A DNA stretch of 64,000 nt from Ottowia beijingensis (GCF_013423955.1 NZ_JACCKX010000001.1:1550001-1614000); one strand, 5' to 3'; counted from the stretch's first letter, positions 7,255-16,248 are shown. The notes: generated by a model not told the origin, from the letters alone. A program made the numbers and translations.

Positions 7255-8384
7255 TGGCCGGCATCTACCTCGACTACAACGCCAGCACGCCCATCGCGCC
7301 GGAAGTGCAGGCGGCCATGCTGCCGCTGCTGGAGACGGCCTACGGGAACCCATCCAGCGGCCATTGGGCCAGTACCCCAGCCAAGGCGGCCCTGGAACAT
7401 GCCCGCGCCCAGGTGGCGGGGCTGCTGGGCGCGTCGCCGGATGAGATCGTCTTCACCAGCGGCGGCAGCGAGGCCAACAACCTCGCGCTCAAGGGCAGCT
7501 TCTTCGCGCTGCGCGAGTGCGGCGAGCACATCATCACCGAGGCCACGGAGCATCCGGCGGTGTTGCAGCCACTGGCCTTTCTGGAGCGACTGGGGGCGAG
7601 CGTCACGCGGCTGCCGGTGGATGGCACGGGCCGGGTCGATCCCGAGGCGGTGCGCCGCGCCATCACACCGCGCACTGTGCTCGTCAGCGTCATGCACGCG
7701 AACAACGAGACGGGCACGCTGCAACCCATCAAGGTCATCGGCACCATCGCTCGCGAACACGGCATCCGCTTCCACACCGATGCGGCGCAGTCCGTCGGCA
7801 AGCTGCCGACGAAGGTGGACGACCTCGGCGTGGACCTGCTGAGCATCGCCGGGCACAAGCTCTACGCGCCTAAGGGTATAGGCGCGCTGTACGTGCGGCG
7901 CGGCACGGCGCTGGAGCCGCTGATCCACGGCGCCGGCCACGAGGCGGGCCGCCGCGCCGGCACCGAGAGCGTGCTGATGGCTGCGGCGCTGGGCGCGGCC
8001 TGCGAACTGGCGAGAACGAATCTCGATGTTGGTGAGCCGGAGCGCTTGCGCGCCTTGCGCGATCACTTCTGGCAAGCGCTGCAAGCGATCTTCGGTGAGC
8101 GCGTGGTGCTCAACGGCCACGCCGAGCACCGGCTGCCCAACACGCTGAACGTGAATTTCGCCGGCCGCATCGGCGCCGAGGTACTGGCCGATCTGGACGG
8201 CGTGGCCGCCTCCACCGGCTCGGCCTGCCATGCGGGCCGCGTGGAACTCTCGCCCGTGCTGGCCGCCATGGGCGTGCCCGAGCAGGTCGGCATGGGCGCA
8301 GTGCGCTTCAGCCTGGGGCGCGGCACCACGCAAGCAGAGATCGACGCCGTGGCCGAGCGCTTGCGCGCCATCGCGAGTCGATGA
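7254..8384 (+). CDS. Cysteine desulfurase (NifS/IscS-like class V aminotransferase)
   Basis: A 376-residue PLP enzyme that would take sulfur from cysteine to give alanine and an enzyme persulfide. The PLP lysine is Lys202 in SIAGHKLYAPKG. His100, Asp176 and Gln179 (FHTDAAQS) are in the expected places, and the persulfide cysteine is Cys325 in STGSACHAG. Length and fold are complete, so the gene reads intact. It is coupled to the upstream DsrE-like gene and precedes the MFS transporter by 25 bases. It is not part of an isc or suf cluster (no scaffold, no ferredoxin), so it is probably a dedicated sulfur donor of the cargo block rather than a housekeeping desulfurase. Confidence 0.92.
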   Translation: MAGIYLDYNASTPIAPEVQAAMLPLLETAYGNPSSGHWASTPAKAALEHARAQVAGLLGASPDEIVFTSGGSEANNLALKGSFFALRECGEHIITEATEHPAVLQPLAFLERLGASVTRLPVDGTGRVDPEAVRRAITPRTVLVSVMHANNETGTLQPIKVIGTIAREHGIRFHTDAAQSVGKLPTKVDDLGVDLLSIAGHKLYAPKGIGALYVRRGTALEPLIHGAGHEAGRRAGTESVLMAAALGAACELARTNLDVGEPERLRALRDHFWQALQAIFGERVVLNGHAEHRLPNTLNVNFAGRIGAEVLADLDGVAASTGSACHAGRVELSPVLAAMGVPEQVGMGAVRFSLGRGTTQAEIDAVAERLRAIASR

Positions 8385-8409
8385 ATAGAACAACAACGCG
8401 AAGAAACTC

Positions 8410-9605
8410 ATGCTCAAGAACCCCATGCACCGCCAGGTGCTGATCCTGGCCTGCGCGCAGGCCCTGTTCCAGATCGTGTCGGTGATGGTGATGACCGTTG
8501 GCGGCCTGGCCGGCGGGCAGATCGCCGCATCGCCGCGCTGGGCCACGCTGCCCATCGCCACCATGTTCCTCGGCACGGCCACGATGATGTTTCCGGCCTC
8601 GATGTGGATGGCCCGCGCCGGCCGCCGGGCCGGGTTCCTGATCGGCACGACGCTGGGCGTGGCGGGGGCCTGGTGGGTGCCTGGGGCATCCATCAGGCTT
8701 CGCTGCCGCTGCTGTCCTTCGGCACCTTCCTGGTGGGCTGCTACCAGGCGTTCGCGCAGTTCTACCGTTTCGCGGCCAGCGAAGTGGCGGACGCGGCTTT
8801 CCGCCCACGCGCGATCTCGCTGGTGATGGCCGGCGGCGTGGTCGCAGCGCTGGCCGGGCCGTTGCTGGCAAGGCTGGGCGGGCCGCTGCTCTCGCCCGAG
8901 TACCTGGGTTCCTTCCTGATCCTGGCCGTGGTGTCGATGGTGGCGGCGGGCGTGCTGCTGAACCTGCACATCCCTGCGCCTGCCGCGTCTACCGGCCCGG
9001 TGGACAAGGGCCGATCCTGGCAGCAGATCGTCGCGCAGCCCGCCTATCTCGTGGCGCTGTTCGGCGCTGCCACGGGCTACGGCATCATGATCCTGGCGAT
9101 GACGGCGACGCCCATCGCCATGCGGCTGCATCACCACGAACTGGGTGCGGCGGCCACGGTGATCCAGTTGCACGTGCTGGGCATGTTCCTGCCGTCGTTC
9201 TTCACCGGCTCGCTGATCGCGCGCTTCGGCGTGCTGCGCATCATGCTCACGGGCGTGGTGCTGTTCATCGCGCACATCCTGACGACGCTCACCGGCACGG
9301 GCTTCGGCTCCTTCGCCAGCGCGCTCGTGCTGCTGGGTGTGGGCTGGAACTTCATGTACATCGGCGGCACCACGCTGTTGACCGACACCTATACCACCGC
9401 CGAGAAGGGGCGTGCGCAGGCGATCAACGACATGACGATCTTCGCCGTGGGACTGACCTGCTCTTTCAGCGCGGGCGGGCTGCTGCAAGCCCTGGGCTGG
9501 CAGACCATGAACCTGGCGCTGATCCCGTGGCTGGCGCTGGCGGCGCTGTCGCTGCTGTGGCTGGGGATGCGTCAGCGGTCTAAAGCCGCGAAGGTGGGCG
9601 CATGA
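8410..9605 (+). CDS. MFS transporter, frame broken near 8666
   Basis: Major facilitator superfamily permease of about 398 residues after repair, with about 12 hydrophobic segments. Typical loop motifs between TM2 and TM3 (MARAGRRAG) are visible. The first part (8410-8690) and the rest are in different frames because one base is missing in the run GGGGG at 8664-8668. It overlaps the next gene by 4 bases (ATGA). The embedding in an operon with a desulfurase, a YbaK-like protein and a SAM methyltransferase suggests export of a toxic sulfur- or metalloid-related compound, but the sequence does not show the substrate. Confidence 0.82.
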
Positions 9606-10132
9606 ACCGGGAAACGACCGATGAAACCGCATACCGCTGCCTGTTCGAGCGCTTCGCATCTTTGGGCATCGGCGCGAAGGTGGTGCCATATCCCGAACAC
9701 GCGACCGTCGAGGAAGGCAAGGCGCTGCGCGGCGCCATGGCCGGGACATTCACCAAGAACCTGCTGCTCAAGGACAAGAAGGGCCGGCACTTCCTGCTGG
9801 CGATCCATGAGGACCGGACGCTGGATCTGAAGGCGGCTTCCGCGCTGGTGGGCGGCAAGGGGCACCTGAGTTTCGTGGCCGGCGAGCGCATGCAGGCGCT
9901 GCTGGGCGTGCAGCCGGGCGCGCTGACGCCGCTGGGCCTGATGCAGGACGAGGAAGGCGTGGTGACGGTGGTGATCGATGCCTCGCTGATGGGCGATGCG
10001 CAATTGAACTTCCATCCGCTGCGGCAGACCGAGAGCGTCGGGCTGGCGCCGCAGGAACTGGTGGCCTTCATGCGCTCGTGCGGGCGCGAGCCGCTGGTGG
10101 TGGACTTCGACACTTCGCCACCGGCCGCGTAG
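9602..10132 (+). CDS. YbaK/ProX-type aminoacyl-tRNA deacylase-like protein
   Basis: A 176-residue member of the YbaK/prolyl-tRNA synthetase-associated domain family. The family motif TFTKNLLLKDKKGRHFLLAI lies around residues 48-67, with the central lysine used by these enzymes to bind the tRNA acceptor end, followed by the GHLSF segment. Such proteins hydrolyse mischarged tRNAs, for example Ala- or Cys-tRNA-Pro. Start 9602 overlaps the MFS stop. In a block that handles cysteine or analogues, editing of misacylated tRNA would be a sensible protective function; this link is inference. Confidence 0.85.
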   Translation: MNRETTDETAYRCLFERFASLGIGAKVVPYPEHATVEEGKALRGAMAGTFTKNLLLKDKKGRHFLLAIHEDRTLDLKAASALVGGKGHLSFVAGERMQALLGVQPGALTPLGLMQDEEGVVTVVIDASLMGDAQLNFHPLRQTESVGLAPQELVAFMRSCGREPLVVDFDTSPPAA

Positions 10133-10157
10133 CGCCTGCGGCGCGGGAGAACAGGAA

Positions 10158-10778
10158 ATGCCATCCAGAGAGCATTGGGATCACGTCTATCGGACCAAGG
10201 AGCCGACCGGCGTGAGCTGGTTCCAGCCGCACGCCAGCCACTCACTGGTGCTGATCCGGGAAACCGGCGTGCCGCTCGATGTGCCGATCATCGACGTGGG
10301 CGGCGGTGCCTCGACGCTGGTGGACGACCTGCTGGACAAGGGCCATACCAGCCTCACCGTGCTGGATCTGTCGGGTGCCGCGCTGGCGGCATCCCAGGCG
10401 CGGCTGGGCGAGCGCGCCCAGGCGGTGGCCTGGATGGTCGGGGACATTACAAAGGTCGAGTTGCCCGCGCTGGCCTACGACCTGTGGCACGACCGGGCGG
10501 TATTCCACTTCCTGACGGCGCCGCAGGAGCGCCAAGCCTATGTGCGGACGATGCTGCATGCCCTGCGGCCGGGCGGCTTCGCCATCATCGCCACCTTCGC
10601 GGACGACGGGCCGCAGCAGTGCAGCGGCTTGCCGGTGACGCGCTACAGCCCGGACGAGCTGCATGCGCAGTTCGGCGATGCCTTCACGATGCTGCGGCAG
10701 GAGCGCCAGGCGCATCACACGCCCTTCGGGACAGTGCAGCAGTTCGTTTTCTGCCTGTTCCAGAAGACAGCATCATGA
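10158..10778 (+). CDS. Class I SAM-dependent methyltransferase
   Basis: A 206-residue methyltransferase with the SAM-binding motif IDVGGGASTLVDDLL near residue 42, an acidic residue at the end of strand 2 (LDLSGAAL) and motif post I DLWHDRAVFHF near residue 112. The small size, the HWDHVYRTKEPTGVSW opening and the C-terminal QFVFCLF strand resemble the TehB/thiopurine-like small-molecule methyltransferases. It is the last gene of the cargo operon, 25 bases after the YbaK-like gene. A role in methylating a thiol, selenium or tellurium compound before export would fit; not proven by sequence. Confidence 0.8.
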   Translation: MPSREHWDHVYRTKEPTGVSWFQPHASHSLVLIRETGVPLDVPIIDVGGGASTLVDDLLDKGHTSLTVLDLSGAALAASQARLGERAQAVAWMVGDITKVELPALAYDLWHDRAVFHFLTAPQERQAYVRTMLHALRPGGFAIIATFADDGPQQCSGLPVTRYSPDELHAQFGDAFTMLRQERQAHHTPFGTVQQFVFCLFQKTAS

Positions 10779-10886
10779 AATCCTGAGGAAGCAAATGGCA
10801 TAGACCATAGGAAGAAACCGGGTGCGGTGTGGTGCCGTTTCATGCAGGCCGGCCGAGCACTCTAGGGCCATCCTTACCCCATGTTC

Positions 10887-10952
10887 GTCGGTGTTGCCGA
10901 CACATGCCCAGGCAGCCGAGACCTTCGAGGCTGCAAGCACGGGAAGCCGTGC
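10887..10952 (+). ncRNA. radC-like structured RNA, copy 3
   Basis: P1 GTCGG/CCGAC (10887-10901), linker ACATGCCCAGG, P2 GCAGCC/GGCTGC (10912-10934) and P3 GCACGG/CCGTGC with a gaag loop (10937-10952). Nothing else is recognisable in the 272 bases between the methyltransferase and the 11051 gene. P3 differs from copies 1, 2 and 4 at most positions yet still pairs perfectly. Confidence 0.65.
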
Positions 10953-11050
10953 TGGTCGTTTCTTCCTACGGACGCACCGCGTCCATCTACCCACAAGGGA
11001 CCTCTCCCTTGCGGGCGGGGAATCCCTTGTTCTTCCTCAAGGAGATTCCC

Positions 11051-11854
11051 ATGGACCGTTCCCTCATCAAAACCATGATGCCTTCGCTTGTCGCAGGCCA
11101 TGTGCCCCGCAACGTGCGGTCGATCAAGTACCGCTTTTTCGATGATCAGCCGCAATCCTCGACGCTGGGCTTTGCCATCGATCCCAAGCCCTTCGACGGC
11201 AAGGTGGTCGCGGCCAACGACGACGCCATCGTCGTCAAGCTCAAGCCCAGCGAGTTCGCGGTGCTCGATCCCAACCTGGTGACTACCGTTCCCAGCGAAG
11301 GCGCCAAGGTGCATGTCCAACCGTATGCCCGCCGCCGCTTCGACGGCCTGCGCGCGGACACCCCGGAAGTGATCACCGAGAAGACCGCGGACGGTGTTCC
11401 CTACACCATCACCAGGCACATCCTCGGCTCCGCGCCTGCCAAGCTGCCCATCCCCGAGCCGCAGTGCATGGAACTGGGGCAGCTCATCCAGCAGTTGGAG
11501 GAAATGCCGGCTCCCGACGGGTTCCGGCGCATCACCCACATGCTGGTCGATGCGGGCGCCCGCGACTTCACCTGGGTCGATCCGAAGCCGTCCAAGATCA
11601 TCGAGACGCCCCCGGCAATCAGCTTCACGGTTTCGACCGCGAAGTTCGAGGGCCAGGTGACGATCCTCTACGACCGCGGCGGCGACACCTACGTGGTGGA
11701 GATGCGCCGCGACGGTGAACTGGTCGATCGGCACGACGAGGTGTATTTCGACATGCTCGGTGAAGTGTTGGAGCGGCTTATCGACGACGGACGCTGGCGT
11801 CTGATCGACGTGAGCGTCATCGACGCCAAGGCAACCAAGCGGCGCTACGGCTGA
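11051..11854 (+). CDS. ICE conserved protein of unknown function (267 aa)
   Basis: A 267-residue soluble protein starting MDRSLIKTMMPSLVAGHVPR. No signal peptide, no membrane helices, no cofactor motif that I recognise. The C-terminal half alternates strands and acidic turns and ends DAKATKRRYG. The start is preceded by caaggagattccc, a good ribosome site. It stands behind RNA copy 3 and before the DUF3085 gene, from which a terminator-like hairpin separates it. Genes of this length at this position are conserved in ICEclc-like elements, but I cannot name a function. Confidence 0.7.
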   Translation: MDRSLIKTMMPSLVAGHVPRNVRSIKYRFFDDQPQSSTLGFAIDPKPFDGKVVAANDDAIVVKLKPSEFAVLDPNLVTTVPSEGAKVHVQPYARRRFDGLRADTPEVITEKTADGVPYTITRHILGSAPAKLPIPEPQCMELGQLIQQLEEMPAPDGFRRITHMLVDAGARDFTWVDPKPSKIIETPPAISFTVSTAKFEGQVTILYDRGGDTYVVEMRRDGELVDRHDEVYFDMLGEVLERLIDDGRWRLIDVSVIDAKATKRRYG

Positions 11855-11883
11855 TCGCAGCCTACCGGCGACTTGCCCCCATG

Positions 11884-11916
11884 GGCCTTCCATCTATTCG
11901 GGTGGAGGGCCTTTTT
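11884..11916 (+). terminator. Terminator after 11051 gene
   Basis: An 11-base stem with two G-T pairs formed by GGCCTTCCATC and GGTGGAGGGCC, followed by TTTTT at 11912-11916. It ends 16 bases before the DUF3085 start, so it also forms the leader of that gene and could act as an attenuator. Confidence 0.65.
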
Positions 11917-11932
11917 CTTCAGGAGATCAACC

Positions 11933-12285
11933 ATGTCACTGCGATTCAAAGGCTCCGACCTGCGCCCCGTGCTGGCCGAGGCCGTTGCCAACCAATGCCG
12001 CGTCGTCCTCGCCAAGGACCAGGGCGTGTACTTCCTCGCCGAGCAGGAGAGCGCCGTCCCGATGGCCGCGTGAAGCTGCTGGCCTATGCCGTCGGCTGCA
12101 ACCCGGATACCGACCCGTTTGACGACTGGTGGGAACTGGCGCGCGCCGAGCTGGGTGGCGACGACTTCGGCGAGTTCTTCGACCCGAAGGAAGACGTCTT
12201 CGCACGCATCCTGCACGGCACGGACGATCTGATGCTGTCTGCCACCACGACGCACCTGTCGCTGGAGGTGGTGCCATCGGTGTAG
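11933..12285 (+). CDS. DUF3085 family protein, frame broken near 12059
   Basis: The halves MSLRFKGSDLRPVLAEAVAN... and VKLLAYAVGCNPD... are in different frames. Adding one base in the run CCC at 12058-12060 joins them (VPDGRVKLLAYAVG) to a protein of about 117 residues. That order matches what I remember of DUF3085 proteins carried by ICEs and phages; their function is not known. An aggag ribosome site lies just upstream. A terminator-like hairpin follows the stop. No signal peptide or membrane segment. Confidence 0.7.
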
Positions 12286-12311
12286 CGCAACGACTACCAC
12301 CATCCTCACGG

Positions 12312-12336
12312 CCCCCTTCTTGGGGGCTTCCTTTCC
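12312..12336 (+). terminator. Terminator after DUF3085 gene
   Basis: Stem CCCCC/GGGGG with a ttctt loop (12312-12326) followed by the pyrimidine-rich cttcctttcc. Confidence 0.6.
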
Positions 12337-12428
12337 GCACTGCGGCCTTCGCCGCGTGCGTGCTCGTCTCCGGCCGCCATGGCCCGCCGCGTCGGCTCGC
12401 CCGCCGACCTACCCACGGAGACGACCGC

Positions 12429-13271
12429 ATGCACGACCCGTTCAAGATCACCCAACCGACCTGCATCAGCTTCTCGGGCGGGCGCACCAGCGCCTACATG
12501 CTCTGGCGCGTATTGCAGGCCAATGGCGGCCTGCCTGCCGACACCGTGGTCTGCTTCGCCAACACCGGCAAGGAGGTGGAAGCGACCCTGCGCTTTGTGC
12601 GCGACTGCGCCGGGCACTGGCAGGTGCCGATACGCTGGCTGGAATACCTGCCCAGGGAGCCAGGCTTCACGCTGGTGGACTTCGATCGGGCCAGCCGTCA
12701 GGGCGAGCCGTTCGAGGCGCTGATCCGCAAGCGTCAGTACCTGCCCAATCCCGTCGCGCGCGGCTGCACGACCAGCCTGAAGATTCGACCGATGCACCGC
12801 TACCTGCGGCATCTGGGCTGGACGGACTGGGACCAGATGATCGGCATCCGCGCCGACGAGCAGCGTCGCGTCGCCAAGATTCGCGCGCGCGGCCATTCCA
12901 CCGAATCGACCCACGAGACCATGTGCATGCCCCTGGCGGACGCAGGCGTCACCGTGCGCGACGTGGGCGCGTTCTGGCAGGCGCAAGCGTTCGACCTCGA
13001 CCTGCTGACGGTGAACGGGCGCACGCTCGAAGGCAACTGCGACCTGTGTTTCCTGAAGCCGCGCGGGCAGCGCCTGGCCCTCATCAAGGCTCGACCCGAG
13101 GCCGCGGTGTGGTGGATTCGCATGGAATCGCTGAACCTGGCGAGCAAGCCCAGCGGCGCCCGGTTTCGCGCCGATGGCCCGAGCTACGCCGACCTGGCAC
13201 GCTTCGCCGCCGACCAGGGCGACCTGTTCGACGACGCCGAGGAACCGATCGCCTGCTTCTGCGGTGATTGA
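12429..13271 (+). CDS. PP-loop (PAPS reductase-like) ATP pyrophosphatase family protein
   Basis: A 280-residue member of the phosphoadenosine-phosphosulfate-reductase/DndC-like superfamily. The PP-loop is SFSGGRTSAYM near residue 16. A cysteine cluster lies in the second half: CTTSLK near residue 115, GNCDLCFLK near residue 200 and CFC at the very C-terminus. These could hold an iron-sulfur cluster, as in DndC-type enzymes. The start at 12429 gives the PP-loop its usual place. PP-loop enzymes activate a substrate by adenylation, here unknown. Its place among DNA methyltransferases and a helicase makes a nucleic-acid substrate plausible (inference). It ends just before the XF1762-family gene. 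Confidence 0.8.
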   Translation: MHDPFKITQPTCISFSGGRTSAYMLWRVLQANGGLPADTVVCFANTGKEVEATLRFVRDCAGHWQVPIRWLEYLPREPGFTLVDFDRASRQGEPFEALIRKRQYLPNPVARGCTTSLKIRPMHRYLRHLGWTDWDQMIGIRADEQRRVAKIRARGHSTESTHETMCMPLADAGVTVRDVGAFWQAQAFDLDLLTVNGRTLEGNCDLCFLKPRGQRLALIKARPEAAVWWIRMESLNLASKPSGARFRADGPSYADLARFAADQGDLFDDAEEPIACFCGD

Positions 13272-13276
13272 CGGCC

Positions 13277-13786
13277 ATGGCCGGGCCATCGACCTCGCCA
13301 TCGCTGCGACTGCTGCCGGTATCCCTGCGCTGTGCCAATGCCTTCGTGCAGAAGCACCACCGCCACCACCGTCCGGTTCAGGGAGCGAAGTTCGCCCTGG
13401 CGGTCACGCTGTCCGCCACCGATGGCATCTGCGGCGTGGCCATCGTCGGCCGCCCGGTCGCCCGCCACCTGGATGACGGCTGGACGTTCGAAGTCACCCG
13501 GCTCTGCACCGATGGCGCACCGAACGCCTGCAGCAAGCTCTACGGCGCGGCCTGGAAGGCGGCCAAGGCCTTGGGCTACACGCGGCTGATCACCTACACC
13601 TTGCTCGATGAAGGTGGTGCCAGCCTGCGCGCCGCCGGCTGGCATTTGCTCGGAACGCGCGGCGGCGGTGCCTGGAGTCGCCCCAGCCGTCCTCGCGCTG
13701 ACACCCCCGACCACCTGCGCGGCCCTAAGTGCTTGTGGCAAGCACCGGGCGGTGCGGACAAAGGGAAACGCCCGGATGCAGATTGA
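13277..13786 (+). CDS. XF1762 family protein (acetyltransferase-like)
   Basis: A 169-residue protein. From memory it matches the XF1762 family, found in ICEs and prophages and built like a reduced GNAT acetyltransferase: CANAFVQKHHRHH near residue 23, then the strand LAVTLSATDGICGVAIVGRP and EVTRLCTDGAPNACSKLYGAA. The GCN5 pattern of a short strand, a glycine-containing turn and a helix (KLYGAAWKAAKALGY) is visible. The start at ATG 13277 is 5 bases after the PP-loop gene stop, so the two are probably translated together. Target unknown; a small-molecule or nucleotide modification linked to the PP-loop enzyme is conceivable. Confidence 0.7.
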   Translation: MAGPSTSPSLRLLPVSLRCANAFVQKHHRHHRPVQGAKFALAVTLSATDGICGVAIVGRPVARHLDDGWTFEVTRLCTDGAPNACSKLYGAAWKAAKALGYTRLITYTLLDEGGASLRAAGWHLLGTRGGGAWSRPSRPRADTPDHLRGPKCLWQAPGGADKGKRPDAD

Positions 13787-13830
13787 TTGCTGCCGCGCGC
13801 GCGAGGCCCGGACATGCTGCCCCCATGCCT

Positions 13831-13898
13831 GCTGACGTTGTCAGCGACATGCCAGGCAACCATCGGTCTTCGAGGTTGCGACGCAGTTCCCACTGCGT
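13831..13898 (+). ncRNA. radC-like structured RNA, copy 4
   Basis: P1 GCTGAC/GTCAGC with a gtt loop (13831-13845), linker GACATGCCAGG, P2 GCAACC/GGTTGC (13856-13879) and P3 ACGCAGT/ACTGCGT (13881-13898). Against copy 3, P2 shows a compensatory G-C to A-T change, and P3 is completely different but pairs over 7 bases. It lies about 150 bases upstream of the DUF3577 gene. The rest of 13787-14050 contains further GC-rich hairpins and no gene. Confidence 0.7.
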
Positions 13899-14050
13899 GA
13901 CCGAGCCAGCTCGCACCGCATCCGTCCGCGAGCGGCCACCAGTCTCTGGTGGCGGATGCTTTCGCCTTATCAACCCACCGCGGGGTTACGCACCTTTCCC
14001 CGCATGCGTGGGGCCGGTGTGTCTCCGCTTCATCCCAATGGAGATTCACC

Positions 14051-14967
14051 ATGAGCACCACGTCCAACGAGAAATCGTATTTCGACCTCCACACCTCGGG
14101 CATCGGCTACATCCAGCGAGCCCGCGAGGTTCCCGTCCGGGGCGGCCGCCGCGCGCAGCCCTTTCTGGCATGCACCATCGCCGCACTGGTCGGTTCCGCC
14201 AAGGACCCCAGCTACCGCTACTTCGACGTCAAGGTCTCGGGTGCCGAGGCCAAGAAACTGGTCGAGCGCTACATCGGCGTTGACGATCCCAAGCAGCGGC
14301 CGCTGGTGCGCTTCCGCCTCGGCGACCTCTGGGGCGATGCGTACATCCGCGACAAGGGTGAGCACAAGGGCCAGGCCGCCGCGTCTCTGAAGGCGCGACT
14401 GCTGAAGGCCGAGCCACTTGACCGGGCCGAACTGGCTTCGATCAAGCAGCACGAGCTGATCACCCGCGGCATCGGCTACCTCAGCCGTCCGAAGGACGTC
14501 TCCCCAAGGATGGCGATCCGTTCCTGTCGTGCTGCGTCGCGGCACTGGCCGGGCCTGTCGGTGAACCGGAATATCGGTACTTCGACACCATCGTCGCCAC
14601 CCCCGAAGCCGAGCACCTGGTTCGCCGGTGCGTGCAGGCCATCGAAGGGGACCGCAAGGTGCTGATCGCCTTCCGTCTGAACGACATGAAGATCGATCCG
14701 TACATCCGCACCAAGGGCGAGCGCGCCGGGGAACCGGGAGCGAGCCTGGAATCGACGCTGGTCCACATCGGTCTCATCAAGATCGACGGCACCCAGGTCT
14801 ATCCGACGAGCCAGGCGCAAGCCGAGGCGCCGCAAGCCGAGGACGCACCCGCGCCCGAAGCCGAGGTTGCCGCCGACACCGCTGCCGACCAGCCTGTCGA
14901 GCCCGCCGAGCGCGAGCCCGCAGGTGAAGTCGAGGAGCAGGAGCCAGCATTGGCTGCTTCGTTCTGA
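14051..14967 (+). CDS. STY4534 / DUF3577 family ICE replication protein, frame broken near 14503
   Basis: Two repeats of a related module. The first begins SYFDLHTSGIGYIQRAREV and contains the YRYFDVKVSGAEAKKLVERY segment. The second begins HELITRGIGYLSRPKDV and contains EYRYFDTIVATPEAEHLVRR, so the protein looks like an internal tandem duplication. It ends in an acidic Ala/Glu/Pro-rich tail. Restored length is about 305 residues. One base is missing in the run CCCC at 14502-14505. Members of this family are annotated as ICE replication-associated; a ssDNA-binding-like role is assumed but not shown. RNA copy 4 lies in its leader and an atggagattcacc ribosome site precedes the ATG. Confidence 0.8.
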
Positions 14968-14975
14968 TCCGGCAT

Positions 14976-15001
14976 GGCCCCTCACGGGGCCTTGCCTTTC
15001 C
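14976..15001 (+). terminator. Terminator after DUF3577 gene
   Basis: Stem GGCCCC/GGGGCC with a tcac loop (14976-14991), followed by ttgcctttcc, 8 bases after the stop codon. Confidence 0.6.
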
Positions 15002-15022
15002 TATTCCCCAAGGAGAACCATC

Positions 15023-15711
15023 ATGGCAGTCACATCGGCATCCGCAAGGTCAGTCCCGCCCATCGTCGTATCGGGTCAGCTTTCGATTCGCACAATCCAC
15101 GGCCGCAATGGTCCGTTCTGCGTCGGCTACCTCGTCACTCCTATCGGAAACTTCGCGGTGAAGGACGCGGAGCTGGAGCAATACCCCGAAGGCAAGTACG
15201 ACGGGGAGTTCGTGATCCGCTACATCTTTCCGAATCCGATCCCCATGCGGGGCGGTATCAAGTTCGAGATTCGTTGCAACTTGATGGAATGACGCTCTTC
15301 GGCGTTGACAAACTGAGCCGCGACGATATTCGCAGCTTTTCCACCCAGGACATCGATCCGCTCGATGAAGAACTGGGGGCGCAGCCTGCGGCAACGCCGG
15401 CCAAGCCCGCCAAGGCATCCAGACCCGCCAAGCCCGCATCCGTGCAGGCGTCCGCGGACCCGATGGTCGATACCACGCCTTTCGGCGTGGATGCGCCGAC
15501 GCCCGCTGCGGCCGCTGCCCCCGGCAGCACCGAAGATGGCGACGCCGCACTGTTCGGGCTGCTCTGGCCGCTGGGTGAGTCCGTGAAACTGGATTCGACC
15601 ATCGACCGCCGCACCTTGCGCGCGCAGATCGCCCGCCTGGGCAAACTGGGCTACACGCTGGACTTCAAGACGCAGGAGTGGAGCCGCCAGGCCGAACTGC
15701 AACCTGCGTGA
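15023..15711 (+). CDS. DUF3275 family protein, frame broken near 15280
   Basis: N-terminal beta-rich domain (VVSGQLSIRTIHGRNGPFC ... EGKYDGEFVIRYIFPNP) and, after a frame break, GMTLFGVDKLSRDDIRSF, an Ala/Pro-rich linker and a C-terminal helical block (DRRTLRAQIARLGKLGYTL). One base is missing at about 15280 (one C of a CC pair). Restored length is about 229 residues. This order matches DUF3275, a family carried by ICEs in Gram-negative bacteria; function unknown. The caaggagaacc ribosome site supports the start. Confidence 0.75.
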
Positions 15712-15804
15712 TCGCAGACGCCGCACCTGCGGTGTTCTTCATCCACCCGCCGGGGTTCCTTCCCCATGCGGGGAGGCTCCGGCTTTCTTCTGGAGGTCTC
15801 CATC

Positions 15805-16059
15805 ATGTCCACCATCGCTTGCGATGCACCTCATTCCACGCTGGACGAAACCGCCTGGCGCGCTGTCTGCAAGACGGCCGCCGAGCGCGCCCAGCGTGGT
15901 TGCGGCCTGTCCTGGGATCATTGGGTCACGCTTTTCAGTTCGGAAATCGACGCGCAAGCCAGTCGATTGCCGCAGGACCAGCGCACTCAAGCGCTGGAAA
16001 TCGCAGCCCGGGAATGGGACTACGCAACGCCTGCCGAAAGGCAGGAAACCCAGGACTGA
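15805..16059 (+). CDS. Small ICE protein of unknown function (84 aa), possible in-frame extension to 16146
   Basis: An 84-residue soluble protein (MSTIACDAPHSTLDETAWRA...), with a ctggagg ribosome site. The stop TGA at 16057-16059 is followed in the same frame by 28 further codons to TAA 16144-16146. These encode a Cys/His-rich end (HGYCSHGIEFGYCPAGC) and an acidic tail (DRDDDDWD). That end looks like a small zinc-binding knuckle and is the kind of C-terminus seen on small ICE proteins, so the TGA may be a substitution or a sequence error, or the second part may be its own micro-gene. Confidence 0.55.
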   Translation: MSTIACDAPHSTLDETAWRAVCKTAAERAQRGCGLSWDHWVTLFSSEIDAQASRLPQDQRTQALEIAAREWDYATPAERQETQD

Positions 16060-16248
16060 AATGCGGAGCATGGCTATTGCTCTCACGGGATCGAGTTCGG
16101 CTACTGCCCGGCCGGTTGTGATCGCGACGATGACGACTGGGACTAAGGGCAAAGCATAGGTTCCTTCGCCGCACGCGCGGCATTCCATCACCCGCTGGGG
16201 GTTCTCCCCACGGGGAGGCCTCCGGCTCCATTCTTCAGGAGGCCTCTC

